From: RUG14300 sp964561145
Lineage (GTDB): Bacteria > Bacillota > Clostridia > Christensenellales > CAG-1252
Length of the DNA: 32,041 nucleotides
Direction: 5' to 3'
Assembly (NCBI GenBank): GCA_964561145.1
Contig: CAZLNZ010000024.1
Location: forward strand, 1 to 32,041
The notes under the pieces were generated by a model that was not told the DNA's origin, did no database searches, and worked only from the letters and a program-made list of their open reading frames with translations. Numbering within the stretch: the stretch's first letter is position 1; every line of letters begins with the position of its first letter. This document shows, in pieces, positions 16,314 through 25,551 of this stretch. Both the position numbers and the translations under genes were made by a program.

Positions 16314-17159
16314 TTAACCTCCCTGTACTGTAAGCTTCTTGATAGCGTGTCTAAACATAAAATGATTGACGGTTTCGATCGCTACAAGCCAAGCGATAGC
16401 AACGCCTAAGTAGACAGCTACATCCTTTGGATTCAGCTTACACGTAAGAGTCAATACCGGTACCGAGTTTAAAAAAGCAAAGGGTGTATAGGAGAATATT
16501 ACTCCCAATGTTCCCATATAGGCAAGGGGAATCATTTGTCCGCCCATAAATCCTTGAAGAGCTTCTCTTGCCATATTTAAACCGAAAAGGTGATCGGTAT
16601 AGAATATTAACATTCCCACAAAGTAACTTATAGCATCGCATAGTAATGCCGCAAGTATACTAAACAATAGGAAAAACACAACGTTTAATACAAACAGTCC
16701 CGCACTGACCTTTAGGAATCCAAAGCCCAAAAATACCGCATATACAGCCGTTAAGAACGGGACGACTACTATTAAGTAATCTACGGAAATTCCACCTAGA
16801 AAGGTGAAAAGCAAGCGAAGTCTGTACGATACAGGCTTTGTAAGTGTTGCGGCAATAGTACCTTCCTTTATATCGGTATAAACACTGTAACTTGTAGTTG
16901 CATTGCTAATTGCAAAATAAAAGAAAAAGGTGGTAAGCATATATAAGACCATTTCGTAAAAGGTAAAACCATTGACCACCGAATCCATTCCGTTAGGAGA
17001 ATTCCTATAAATTGCAGCATATAAGAATACTACGAAGAATATATCCATAAAAGCAATGAATATCCACATTACAATCTGCGATCTATATGCAAGCTCTGTT
17101 TTTGATCCCGCTTTGAAAAAAGGGAGATACAGCTGCAATTGTTTTTTAATGTTTTTCAT
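16314..17159 (-). CDS. ABC-2 type exporter permease, first subunit
   Basis: 281 residues with about six membrane segments. A segment with YSVYTDIKEGTIAATLTKPVSYRLRLLFTFLGG corresponds to the conserved motif of ABC-2 permeases of this group (compare the parallel motif in the neighbouring permease, GKLDHMFLRPLP). Its start overlaps the ATPase gene by 14 nt, which implies translational coupling. Confidence 0.88.
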   Translation of the reverse strand: MKNIKKQLQLYLPFFKAGSKTELAYRSQIVMWIFIAFMDIFFVVFLYAAIYRNSPNGMDSVVNGFTFYEMVLYMLTTFFFYFAISNATTSYSVYTDIKEGTIAATLTKPVSYRLRLLFTFLGGISVDYLIVVVPFLTAVYAVFLGFGFLKVSAGLFVLNVVFFLLFSILAALLCDAISYFVGMLIFYTDHLFGLNMAREALQGFMGGQMIPLAYMGTLGVIFSYTPFAFLNSVPVLTLTCKLNPKDVAVYLGVAIAWLVAIETVNHFMFRHAIKKLTVQGG

Positions 17160-18132
17160 AAAGCTTTTTAGTTACATCTTCAATTGTAATCTCTTCCACC
17201 TTGAAATCCTTAACGTGACAAACGTTAATTAGATACAATAAAACATCGTCAAGCTCGATTTTATCGGAAGGAAAGGTTAAGGAAAGCTTATCATCGGCGG
17301 CAGTAATTGACATACCTTCGAATTGCTTTTGCAACTCTTCCACCTCCAAACCGACGTTAGCAGGAATAAGGACAGTCTTTTCGTTACCGAAACGATACTT
17401 GATATCGGATAGAGCTCCGTCATATAGTATCTTACCCTTGTCAATTATAATAATCCTACTACAAAGCTCCTCGATATCCTTCATATCGTGAGTTGTAAGA
17501 ATTACGGTAGTATGATACTTCTTATTTAGCTCCTTAATTGCCTTTCTTATTTTATCCTTTACCAAAACATCCAGACCTATCGTAGGCTCGTCTAGATATA
17601 CTATCTTAGGAGAATGAATAAGGGCTGCAGCAAAATCTGCACGCATACGCTGCCCTAGCGATAATGAGCGAACGGTCTGCGTTAAGAAGGAATTGAGATC
17701 CAGAAGCTCACAGAGATAATTGAATCTCTCATTATAATCCTCATCGGATATTTCATATATACTCTTTAGAACCTTAAAGGTTTCTATTAGCGGTATATCC
17801 CACCAAAGCTGTGTTTTTTGACCGAAAACAACACCCATTTCCTTATTTATAATCCTACGTGACTTATCAAAGCTTAATCCGTTTACAAGCACCTTTCCGC
17901 TTGTCGGATTAAGAATTCCGCACATCATCTTAATGGTTGTTGATTTACCGGCACCGTTGGCACCGATGTATCCGACAATCTCACCTTCCTCTATATCAAA
18001 GGATACGCCGTCTACTGCTTTAATTTCCTCATATTTGCGTGAGAAAAGAGCTTTTATCATCCCCTTTACGCCCTCTCCTCTAATAGGTTTTTTAAAAACT
18101 TTTGTTAATTCTTGAACTTGTATAATACTCAT
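17146..18132 (-). CDS. ABC-2 exporter ATP-binding protein
   Basis: 328 residues. Walker A GANGAGKST at 57-65, signature LSLGQ at 157-161, Walker B YLDEPTIGLD at 179-188 and the switch His in TTHDMKDIEELC are all intact. The N-terminal insert GEGVKGMIKALFSRKYEEIKAV before Walker A and the C-terminal extension of about 90 residues fit the COG4586 type, which is normally encoded with two ABC-2 permeases as here. The ribosome binding site is poor. It is first in its operon. Confidence 0.93.
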   Translation of the reverse strand: MSIIQVQELTKVFKKPIRGEGVKGMIKALFSRKYEEIKAVDGVSFDIEEGEIVGYIGANGAGKSTTIKMMCGILNPTSGKVLVNGLSFDKSRRIINKEMGVVFGQKTQLWWDIPLIETFKVLKSIYEISDEDYNERFNYLCELLDLNSFLTQTVRSLSLGQRMRADFAAALIHSPKIVYLDEPTIGLDVLVKDKIRKAIKELNKKYHTTVILTTHDMKDIEELCSRIIIIDKGKILYDGALSDIKYRFGNEKTVLIPANVGLEVEELQKQFEGMSITAADDKLSLTFPSDKIELDDVLLYLINVCHVKDFKVEEITIEDVTKKLYEKH

Positions 18133-18148
18133 AAAATATATAAAAATC

Positions 18149-18164
18149 GGCTTTTTCTAAAGCC
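18149..18164 (-). terminator. Weak terminator between the Nudix gene and the ABC-2 operon
   Basis: On the minus strand GGCTTT and AAAGCC pair with a 4-nt loop, followed by CGATTTTTATATATTTT. The short stem suggests partial termination after the Nudix gene. Confidence 0.5.
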
Positions 18165-18172
18165 TAATTGTA

Positions 18173-18196
18173 TGTACTACATTTCACTATAGTACA
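18173..18196. promoter_or_regulatory. Inverted repeat upstream of the ABC-2 operon
   Basis: Perfect 7-bp arms TGTACTA and TAGTACA are separated by 10 nt, in the 72-nt gap between the Nudix stop and the ABC-2 ATPase start. It could be an operator for an unlinked regulator. No regulator gene is next to it. Confidence 0.4.
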
Positions 18197-18204
18197 GTTT
18201 ATAA

Positions 18205-18684
18205 TCATCTATCATCTGTTAAAAAGTGTTTTACACCCAAAGAATGACTCTTCAATTCAGTTTTGAAGAATGAAGGGAACATTTTAATATCAGAACCAAG
18301 GGGAACCCATTTCAAATATTCCTTTGCTCCATTCTCGTCAAAAGAACCAGATACCGGTGAGAAATCCGCAGGTACCTTCATATAGAAGAAAAAGGATATC
18401 TCGTAAACCGGTTTGTGTGCCTTTAATAAGCCGTCACCGTTGAAAAAGTTTTCATGAATAAATCCCAAGCGGTCAATTTCCATTTTAACACCGGTTTCCT
18501 CAAAAACCTCACGGATTACTGCTTGTTCCGCACTTTCTCCAAATTTTATTCTTCCTCCGACAGAATATAGATAATCCACCCTTTTACTACCAACCATTAA
18601 GAAACAATTATCCTTAATAATGATAGCACCGACACGTATGTTAACTATTCCGTCATCACAATTTAAACAAATATCTTTATCCAT
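18205..18684 (-). CDS. Nudix hydrolase
   Basis: 159 residues from the ATG at 18684, chosen for the strong GGAGGAGGGTG just upstream; the frame is open for 27 more codons without support. The Nudix box is complete at 44-66: G-x5-E-x7-RE-x2-EE-x-G (starting GGRIKFGE and ending REVFEETG). These Glu residues bind the metal for hydrolysis of a nucleoside diphosphate linked to another group. The substrate is not predictable. It has its own promoter. Confidence 0.92.
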   Translation of the reverse strand: MDKDICLNCDDGIVNIRVGAIIIKDNCFLMVGSKRVDYLYSVGGRIKFGESAEQAVIREVFEETGVKMEIDRLGFIHENFFNGDGLLKAHKPVYEISFFFYMKVPADFSPVSGSFDENGAKEYLKWVPLGSDIKMFPSFFKTELKSHSLGVKHFLTDDR

Positions 18685-18826
18685 CACACCCTCCTCCTGT
18701 AAATTGGGACAAATTGAAATAATATGCCAATTACAGTAGCTATAGACAAGTTTATAGTTAAACATGGTTTAGATATAAAATATCTTTACATATTTACAGT
18801 AAAAATGTCCTAATAGCTTTAAGTTA

Positions 18827-18854
18827 ATTATAGCAGTTAATTGAGATTTGTCAA
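18827..18854 (-). promoter_or_regulatory. Promoter of the Nudix gene
   Basis: On the minus strand TTGACA (18854-18849), a 16-nt spacer and TATAAT (18832-18827). Confidence 0.82.
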
Positions 18855-18977
18855 TAAAAAGTTACAGATGTGACGCTAAAAATACTAGAATATGTCAACC
18901 AAAGATTTTCATTACCAAAAAACGTTGAGAATTTGGATAAAATAATATCAAAGTATTGCTTCATATGAGTGAAATAT

Positions 18978-19063
18978 GGATTGAGATACCGACACCTAAG
19001 TGTCGCTCCTTAAGGAGTTCGACTCCAGAAATTGAGCCGATTTCTTCCGCTCAGTATGACATT
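18978..19063 (+). repeat. Repeat A, copy 2
   Basis: Flanked by GAGATACC and CAGTATGACATT. Stems: GACAC/GTGTC, CTCCTT/AAGGAG and AGAAAT/ATTTCT. The gap 18685-19260 otherwise holds the Nudix promoter and repeat B. Confidence 0.86.
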
Positions 19064-19153
19064 GTAGATAGGATACTGGTAAAACGTCTATGTATTCACA
19101 TCAATATACCATTGAAAGACTGCATTATGTATATAAAGGACATGATTAAAAGA

Positions 19154-19237
19154 TACTACGGCAGCGAAGCTGCCTACAATCCCTCAGTCTCTAGGCTACG
19201 CCTCTCGACAGCCCCCTTTACACAAAGCGGACTTTTT
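19154..19237 (+). repeat. Repeat B, copy 1
   Basis: Contains the hairpin GGCAGC-gaa-GCTGCC, then CTACAATCCCTCAGTC, a GGC-tac-GCC hairpin and CCCTTTACAC. A second copy lies at 26503. Sequences of the form CCCTCAGTC...CCCTTTACACAAGGGAGCC are a common dispersed repeat in Clostridia genomes (recalled). Confidence 0.8.
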
Positions 19238-19260
19238 TGTTGACGAGCTATTATTTAGGA

Positions 19261-22200
19261 TTAATCATTGCTGATTGTCTTTGGGTAGAATATATCAGAG
19301 CTGTTCTCCATATCGCCGTATATAGTACCGGTTATTTCCACACCATCTTTAATTTGAGTTACTTTAGTATATCCAGTCTTAACATTGTATGTACTATAAA
19401 GGTTACTCGTTCCGAAATTCGTACTATCACAATACATATTTCCTTTGTAGATTCCATAATAAACAGTCACGGAAGGAAGATGAGATCGATCCCCTCCGCC
19501 TGTTTGGTTAGTTATTGCATTTACCGCAATTGAGCTGGTTCCGGAATTGAGCACAATTTTTTGTTTAAATGTGTCAGCGTCCGCATCTGCACCAAAATAA
19601 GAGGATCCGCCGGCTCCAAATACAACATTTGCATCTGTATACACGTTGAAAGCATCCAATCCGGCATTTTCTCCGCCAAAGGTTCCTTTATAAATGTAGA
19701 CATTTGCAGTCGAGGTTTCTGTAATTGTTCTATTCGATATACCTATTACACCGGTTATAAAAGCACCACCGTTACCACCGTCAAAAGTTCCGTCATAAAT
19801 ATTAACAGTAGCCCCACCTGTTACCTTTAGTCCATAAAATGCAGAGGGACCGGACTTACCTGTTAATACCGTCGAAAAGGTAGCTTCAGCTGTATATGTT
19901 ACATGCATAAAGCCTTTAAAGGTACCGCCGTAAATATCAATAGTACCACCGCCATTTGCCAAAATGCCGTTTCCAAATTCGGCAGTATAATTTCCGTTAT
20001 ATACGATAATATTTCCGGCTTGTACCTCTATTGCATGACCCCCGGTTATACTTTGATAGCTCATCCAGGAAGTACTGTTAATTCCTACACTTATGGCATT
20101 GTACAACCCTCCTACAAGGGTTCCGAGAGTTTGTACGGTAATACTATTTTGTTCCGTGCTTGTTTTAGAGCCAAGATTAACACTGCCTGCTGATGTTCCT
20201 AAAACAGTGGCCTTACCCAAATAAATCCCTCCACCTATATTAGCCGTTATATCAGTTTGCCCTGTAATACTAACACTACCTCCCAAAACTCGAATAGCAT
20301 AACTTGTTACATTAAGACTAGTGTAATTATATGTTGAAGAGTTGGTTTTTAAATAACTCTCAGTATAAGATTCTTGAATAGTGGCGTTTTGCAAGCCGTT
20401 ATGGGTAACATTCAAAGTACCGTTTGAGGTAAAGGAACCGCCGTTGACGTAGATGCCATCGGTGTTTACATAGTTTGTGTCTACAAGTTCGGATTCCTTG
20501 CTTACAGGCAAAGTTATTGCATACGAATTTGTCGCTTGATATTGAGTTGTATTAGATGATGTAATTGTATATTTAGATGTGCTATCAAAGATAACGCTAC
20601 CGCTTCGAATAGCTATAGCAGAAGCGTTTTTTGTATTGATTGTACTACTTGCACCTGTGGTATTACTTAAGGTTATATTTCCGCCATTCGATACAACACC
20701 TAGTTCATAGCTATCAATCGAGGTATCGGTAAGTGTGATGTAACTTGAAATATTCGCTGCAGAAAGGAAAACTCCAACCGAAGCCCCCATTGTGCTTGTC
20801 GATTTTGAATCTTTACCATAACCTACGCTAATCCAAGTTTGCTTAAGCTCAATTTGTATCTGTACTGTGGACTCAAGGGATGCAGCGTATATTCCATAGT
20901 TTGTTATGTTACTCGTAAGATAAATGTTGCCGTTACTAACATTTACAGTACCCGCCTCGGCATATATGCCGTATGAATTTTCACCATCTATATTATAGGA
21001 ATAATAATCGGAGGTAACAGAGCCGCCGCTAGCTGTATGTATTCCTCTAGAATTAGAACCATTTACAGAGATTGTACTACCCTTATTTGTAGTAAGTTGG
21101 ACATTACCATTTGCTGAATATATGCCTGTTTGATTGGAAGGATATGTTGTGTCCGAGGGGGATAGCTTTGTTGTCATTATAATTGAGAAATTATTTACGG
21201 TAAACTTGTCATTACCAGCAATTTCAGAGTGAATTCCAAAAGCAGTGGTTCCTGCCACATTCATAGAACCTTCTGATATATTAATACCGGAGGCAGTGGA
21301 ATCCGCTTTAATTCCATAAGAATTCTCGCCAACTACTGTATATGTATAGTTGGTAGAATGAACAGAGCCGCTACTTAGTACATATATACCCTTACTGCTT
21401 GCACCGTTTATGGTTATAGAGTTGTTTGCAGTAGATTCCAGATTAACTTGTCCTTCTTGAGAATAAATGCCGACAGCACCCGCTCCTGTTATATTAAAGT
21501 CGGTATTTATTACTTTAAAATCGGTAGTACTACTAATAGATGAATGTATACCGCAAGCATTGACTATAGAACTATTTTCACTTGTTGAGACGATGGCTGA
21601 TTTATCATCGACAATTGTAAAGCTAGAGCTATCAATAGTCAGTTCTCCACTACTAATCTTAACAGCTGTGGCTTTTTCTCCTTGGATATTACAAGTAGCA
21701 TTTGAAAGAGAGAGTGTACCGTTTGTCATATTAACAGCTATGGATTGGTCACCGTATACATAGCAATTAGCATTTGAAAGAGAGAGTGCACCGCTCTCCA
21801 TGTGTATAGCAGCCTCTTTGTTACCTTCCGTAGTGCCATTGATCATACGCTTGGTAAAGGTACCGCTATTAACGGAAAGCGAACCACCTTGCATAGAGAT
21901 GATATTATTATTACTAGAATAGAAATTCCCTTGTCCGATGTTAACATTTGCACTACCACCGTTAAGTATGCAATAGCTTTGACCTTGTTTGGCAAGGTCT
22001 CCTATATATCCGCTGATATCTTGAGTGCTGATAGGTGTACCCCAAATAAAGTTATCGAAATATGATTCATTAAAAGAAGCTTTGTCAGACTCCTTTACTG
22101 TTACTTTTCCGTTATCGTACTTTATTGCATTGGGGATACGTGAAGAGAAATATCCACTCTTTATTTGTATTTCACCGCCTTGTGCATTTACACAAGCGGT

Positions 22201-23256
22201 TGTATCAACACCAAAATAGGAGTTGAAAGATCCGCTTTGAATATCAAGAGTTCCTGTAGACATCTGTATTGCCGCAAGATAGTCACTTGGACTAGTCTTT
22301 CCCGATGCTTTACTAATGATATTTTCATAGCCGTAGATTGTAATTTCTATATCTGTATCATTTTTCTTTTCAGTTCCGACATAACTATAAGAGCTATTAA
22401 CGAAGTACTTATAATACCAATCGGCAGCAGGGATATCCGTTGTATTTGCTGCGGAGTCCTCGCTTGTTCGATAATAACAATATGTGTCGGGGGGGATTGT
22501 AACGTTGCCCTTCGTTACCTCTTGATCAAAATACAAATTACCGTGATTGTACTTAATATCACCGGTTACCACAGGATAGGAAGTAATAATAGGTGCTTGT
22601 TTAGATTCAGTACTAGCTACGAATTTACCTGTGTCATTATCCTTTTTATAATAAAGGACATTTTGGGCAGTACTCTCAACAATAGTGCGTTTAGCACCAC
22701 TGGTGCTAGAGTTATCAATGATTAGGTTATTATAGCTATAGTATTCGGAGTACCTCGGACCACTCTCGAATGCACCGGCAACAACGGTTAAAGTTCCGCC
22801 AACGATATTAAAAACAGAGCCGACAGGATTATATAAACCACCGGTCTGCTCATCGGAGGTGTCGACTATAGTCAAACGGACGCCTTCTTTTACATTCAAA
22901 ATAGGATCATAACCGTTACGCTGAATCTCGATACCGTTCAAGTCTAAAATAAGGTCTCTATCCAAGGTTTCAGCCTTTTGTGTAACAATAAGAGGATTCT
23001 CAATGCTCTTGTCCAGTTGAACAAAGCTGTAGCCTTGGTTTATTGCAGAAAAAAGTTCATCCTGACTTCTTACCACGAAGACGGAGTTAACTGTAAAATC
23101 TATGTAATCCAGAATGGTATTATCATCTTCTTTATACTTAGCACTTTGCTCGGATACATATCTAGAGAAGGAATTGACAGACAAAAAAGAGATGAATAAC
23201 ACCATAATAAGAGTTATCGCAATTATTAAGGATATTCTATTTCTTCTATTTGTCAT
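19261..23256 (-). CDS. Giant SipW-type secreted beta-helix-like surface protein
   Basis: 1331 residues. An N-terminal hydrophobic helix (about 8-28) is followed by SFSRYVSEQ, a SipW-type processing motif. Residues about 50-170 (DELFSAINQGYSFVQLDKSI...DRDLILDLNGIEIQ) look like the start of a right-handed beta-helix. Hundreds of residues of short G/S/T/N-rich turns such as GIYSANGNVQL and GSLSVNSGTF follow. Blocks near 594-690 and 709-800 are internal duplicates (both contain GENSYGI, about 111 residues apart). There is no LPxTG motif, C-terminal membrane segment or S-layer domain. A GGAGGTG site precedes the ATG. It is 19 nt downstream of the 705-residue protein. A surface or matrix role is inferred. 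Confidence 0.85.
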   Translation of the reverse strand: MTNRRNRISLIIAITLIMVLFISFLSVNSFSRYVSEQSAKYKEDDNTILDYIDFTVNSVFVVRSQDELFSAINQGYSFVQLDKSIENPLIVTQKAETLDRDLILDLNGIEIQRNGYDPILNVKEGVRLTIVDTSDEQTGGLYNPVGSVFNIVGGTLTVVAGAFESGPRYSEYYSYNNLIIDNSSTSGAKRTIVESTAQNVLYYKKDNDTGKFVASTESKQAPIITSYPVVTGDIKYNHGNLYFDQEVTKGNVTIPPDTYCYYRTSEDSAANTTDIPAADWYYKYFVNSSYSYVGTEKKNDTDIEITIYGYENIISKASGKTSPSDYLAAIQMSTGTLDIQSGSFNSYFGVDTTACVNAQGGEIQIKSGYFSSRIPNAIKYDNGKVTVKESDKASFNESYFDNFIWGTPISTQDISGYIGDLAKQGQSYCILNGGSANVNIGQGNFYSSNNNIISMQGGSLSVNSGTFTKRMINGTTEGNKEAAIHMESGALSLSNANCYVYGDQSIAVNMTNGTLSLSNATCNIQGEKATAVKISSGELTIDSSSFTIVDDKSAIVSTSENSSIVNACGIHSSISSTTDFKVINTDFNITGAGAVGIYSQEGQVNLESTANNSITINGASSKGIYVLSSGSVHSTNYTYTVVGENSYGIKADSTASGINISEGSMNVAGTTAFGIHSEIAGNDKFTVNNFSIIMTTKLSPSDTTYPSNQTGIYSANGNVQLTTNKGSTISVNGSNSRGIHTASGGSVTSDYYSYNIDGENSYGIYAEAGTVNVSNGNIYLTSNITNYGIYAASLESTVQIQIELKQTWISVGYGKDSKSTSTMGASVGVFLSAANISSYITLTDTSIDSYELGVVSNGGNITLSNTTGASSTINTKNASAIAIRSGSVIFDSTSKYTITSSNTTQYQATNSYAITLPVSKESELVDTNYVNTDGIYVNGGSFTSNGTLNVTHNGLQNATIQESYTESYLKTNSSTYNYTSLNVTSYAIRVLGGSVSITGQTDITANIGGGIYLGKATVLGTSAGSVNLGSKTSTEQNSITVQTLGTLVGGLYNAISVGINSTSWMSYQSITGGHAIEVQAGNIIVYNGNYTAEFGNGILANGGGTIDIYGGTFKGFMHVTYTAEATFSTVLTGKSGPSAFYGLKVTGGATVNIYDGTFDGGNGGAFITGVIGISNRTITETSTANVYIYKGTFGGENAGLDAFNVYTDANVVFGAGGSSYFGADADADTFKQKIVLNSGTSSIAVNAITNQTGGGDRSHLPSVTVYYGIYKGNMYCDSTNFGTSNLYSTYNVKTGYTKVTQIKDGVEITGTIYGDMENSSDIFYPKTISND

Positions 23257-23275
23257 AGTATCACCTCCGTTACCG

Positions 23276-25393
23276 CTAGTTCAATATCTGCTCAAAGACG
23301 ACGTCCACATAGAAGGGATAATTCTTTGAATATGAGCTAGACAGATAATACTGTTGAATATTCTCGCTATTATAAAGATTCAATTTAGATTCTTCCGTGT
23401 AATATGTGGTTTCAGTTGTTGTACTACCGTTTTGGTCAATTGATGTTTTAGTGCAACTAACCTCGTCGATTTCAAGAGGGTCAGCGGTATAGTTATAGGT
23501 TCTCTCTATCGTCCTATCAATTTCAACCGTATTATTTGTGCATTCATTCTCGATTCGTTCTGACTCAATTTTATTTTCAATCGTTGTGGTAGTGGTTGTA
23601 GTTCCATCTGAGTAAGTACCATTAACTACATTAAAATCATGAAGGATAAAATCATATTTATTCCCGTCAGTTCCTGTCAAATAGTCAACTCCAAGGCTTA
23701 CACCTTCTTTATTGCCATCAGAATTTAAAACTGTAGTGCTTGTTATATATTGCGGAAACAAATCGTTAGCAGAATCCTTATAGTAACCCCTATAAACAAA
23801 ACCTTCGAGTGTACAATCCCTAGTAGTTGTAGTGGTAGTGGTGGTTATCTTCAAAACAGTGTTTTGTGAAACCTCTACAGTTGTCACCTTTGACACTTTT
23901 AAATTGAATGTATTTCCTACAACACTTTCAGTTGTAATTGTTTCCGTAATATTCGTATCAGTTACCTTTGTTTTAGAAACAATCTCTGTGGTAACCGAGG
24001 TGACGGTTGTAGTCTCTGTGGCACTTTGGCAAGCTTTCAATTTATGTATATAAAAAGTCGTACCATAGTTTGAGGTTGTAGTATCGGTAGCAACATATCC
24101 GAGATTATAATTACTTAGCGTTGGTGCAGTATCTACAAGAGTTATATTCCCTATCGTTGAATAAGTGGTATCAATTGTCGTTGTTGTACCGGGTTCAGTT
24201 GATCCCGTTGTTGAACCACTGTCATTTGTAAGATCGTTTTTTTCTTGATAGCTATACTCCGTTGTTATAGGTTTACCTACAACATAGTTTACAATCTCAC
24301 CATATACGTTATTTGTGGTCTCTTTCCCATTCTCCGTCACCTTCTCGACAACAGATTGTAAATAGATATTGGATTGATAACCGTTTTCTATGTTTCCGTC
24401 TTTATCCAATCTTCCATACAAGGTTGAAATCGATGAGTATGTATCACCATCCTTTACAACCAAGCTAGAACCAAGATAGGGGTCCTCTAGGGCATCAGTG
24501 GGAGCTAATTGGATGGTATGATTAACTGTTGTTTCGACACCGGCAGGTAGTACGAACTCGGGCATTGTAATAGAAATCTTGTAGAATTCCACATTTGCTT
24601 TATAACTTACGGCTATAGGTGCCATAAGCTTACCGCCTTCACTTGTTATTGGGATATTACTTTCACTTGCAATTTCGCTTACATCCCACTGTCTGAATAA
24701 CAGGGTTTGATCTACTTCGCGAGAGAATTTAGATAAAGTGATTGTTATTCCCTGTTGAGATGTTGCGGTAATTGTTGAGTCAATTCCACCACTTACCTCA
24801 AAAATGATATCGGAATTGGTTTGACATGGTTGACTATTATAATCCTCACTATAAGCAGTATTAAAATAAGCTGATGATGTAGAAGTCGAAGGTGAGGGAA
24901 CTGCATTCAATAAGTCTGATATGACAATCTGCGGAAGGATTGCAACATCATTGCCGTCAAAAACTTGAAAGGCTAATTTATTTACAAAGGTTACAGGTGC
25001 AGAGAATACAAGATTATATCTCATGCGAACGTCTGCAACCTTCTTGATTTCGTTTTCAATTTGATAGTTATTGACAGAAAACTTGATCTGTCTTAAGGCA
25101 TTCATTGCAATCTTATCACTCGATGAATTACCACTCTCTGTATTATCATTCTTTGTGGTACCACCCCAAAATGCAGTGTTTGTAAAGGATAAGGAGCTTA
25201 TGCCATCAATTGAAGCATAGGTATAGAAGCTTCCTGCGGTTGCACCGCCACTATGCCCGCTGCTAGTTAAATACTTTGAATAGGAAACAGTTCCTGAAAT
25301 AGAAATTGCAACAGCCAAAAGAAGGCACACAACCGAAAAGATGTGCTTTTTCAAAAATGAACCTATTTTTTTGACTACTGCCTTGATTTTCAT
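23276..25393 (-). CDS. Thr-rich secreted protein with SipW-type signal
   Basis: 705 residues from the ATG at 25393; a TTG ten codons upstream is less likely. The N-terminus is basic, then a membrane segment (about 19-36), then VSYSKYLTSSG, matching the signal motif of its neighbours. The first half (about 55-330) has beta-strand-rich segments such as VSYKANVEFYKISITMPEFVLPAG, which resemble TasA-like sandwich strands only loosely. The second half is rich in Thr, with an uninterrupted run of eight Thr. The C-terminus (YPFYVDVVFEQILN) has no anchor. It is transcribed with the giant protein; a stalk or matrix function is inferred. Confidence 0.8.
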   Translation of the reverse strand: MKIKAVVKKIGSFLKKHIFSVVCLLLAVAISISGTVSYSKYLTSSGHSGGATAGSFYTYASIDGISSLSFTNTAFWGGTTKNDNTESGNSSSDKIAMNALRQIKFSVNNYQIENEIKKVADVRMRYNLVFSAPVTFVNKLAFQVFDGNDVAILPQIVISDLLNAVPSPSTSTSSAYFNTAYSEDYNSQPCQTNSDIIFEVSGGIDSTITATSQQGITITLSKFSREVDQTLLFRQWDVSEIASESNIPITSEGGKLMAPIAVSYKANVEFYKISITMPEFVLPAGVETTVNHTIQLAPTDALEDPYLGSSLVVKDGDTYSSISTLYGRLDKDGNIENGYQSNIYLQSVVEKVTENGKETTNNVYGEIVNYVVGKPITTEYSYQEKNDLTNDSGSTTGSTEPGTTTTIDTTYSTIGNITLVDTAPTLSNYNLGYVATDTTTSNYGTTFYIHKLKACQSATETTTVTSVTTEIVSKTKVTDTNITETITTESVVGNTFNLKVSKVTTVEVSQNTVLKITTTTTTTTRDCTLEGFVYRGYYKDSANDLFPQYITSTTVLNSDGNKEGVSLGVDYLTGTDGNKYDFILHDFNVVNGTYSDGTTTTTTTIENKIESERIENECTNNTVEIDRTIERTYNYTADPLEIDEVSCTKTSIDQNGSTTTETTYYTEESKLNLYNSENIQQYYLSSSYSKNYPFYVDVVFEQILN

Positions 25394-25551
25394 TTTACTC
25401 TCGTAAATTTTCCATAACGACAATTCCGTCGTTAAGCGGATTGGGGATAAAAATCAATTTATTATCCAAAATATAATATTAAGAATAGTTATTTTAGACT
25501 ATTTGCAGCTTAAATCGGCAAAAATCTCTTAACTAATCTTTTTTTCCAAGC

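Noticed and set aside
18956..19243. Plus-strand open frame of 95 codons
   Set aside because: It is made up mainly of repeats A and B and shows no protein family features.
19561..23199. Several plus-strand open frames opposite the giant protein
   Set aside because: They are antisense shadows of a long low-complexity gene; the minus frame has the binding site, signal and repeats.
19261..23256. Sortase-anchored adhesin
   Set aside because: No LPxTG-type motif or C-terminal hydrophobic segment is present.
25394..25551. A promoter or terminator between sipW-like 1 and the Thr-rich protein
   Set aside because: Small hairpins (CGAC/GTCG and AATAGT/ACTATT) are visible, but no convincing -35/-10 pair or T-tract was found.
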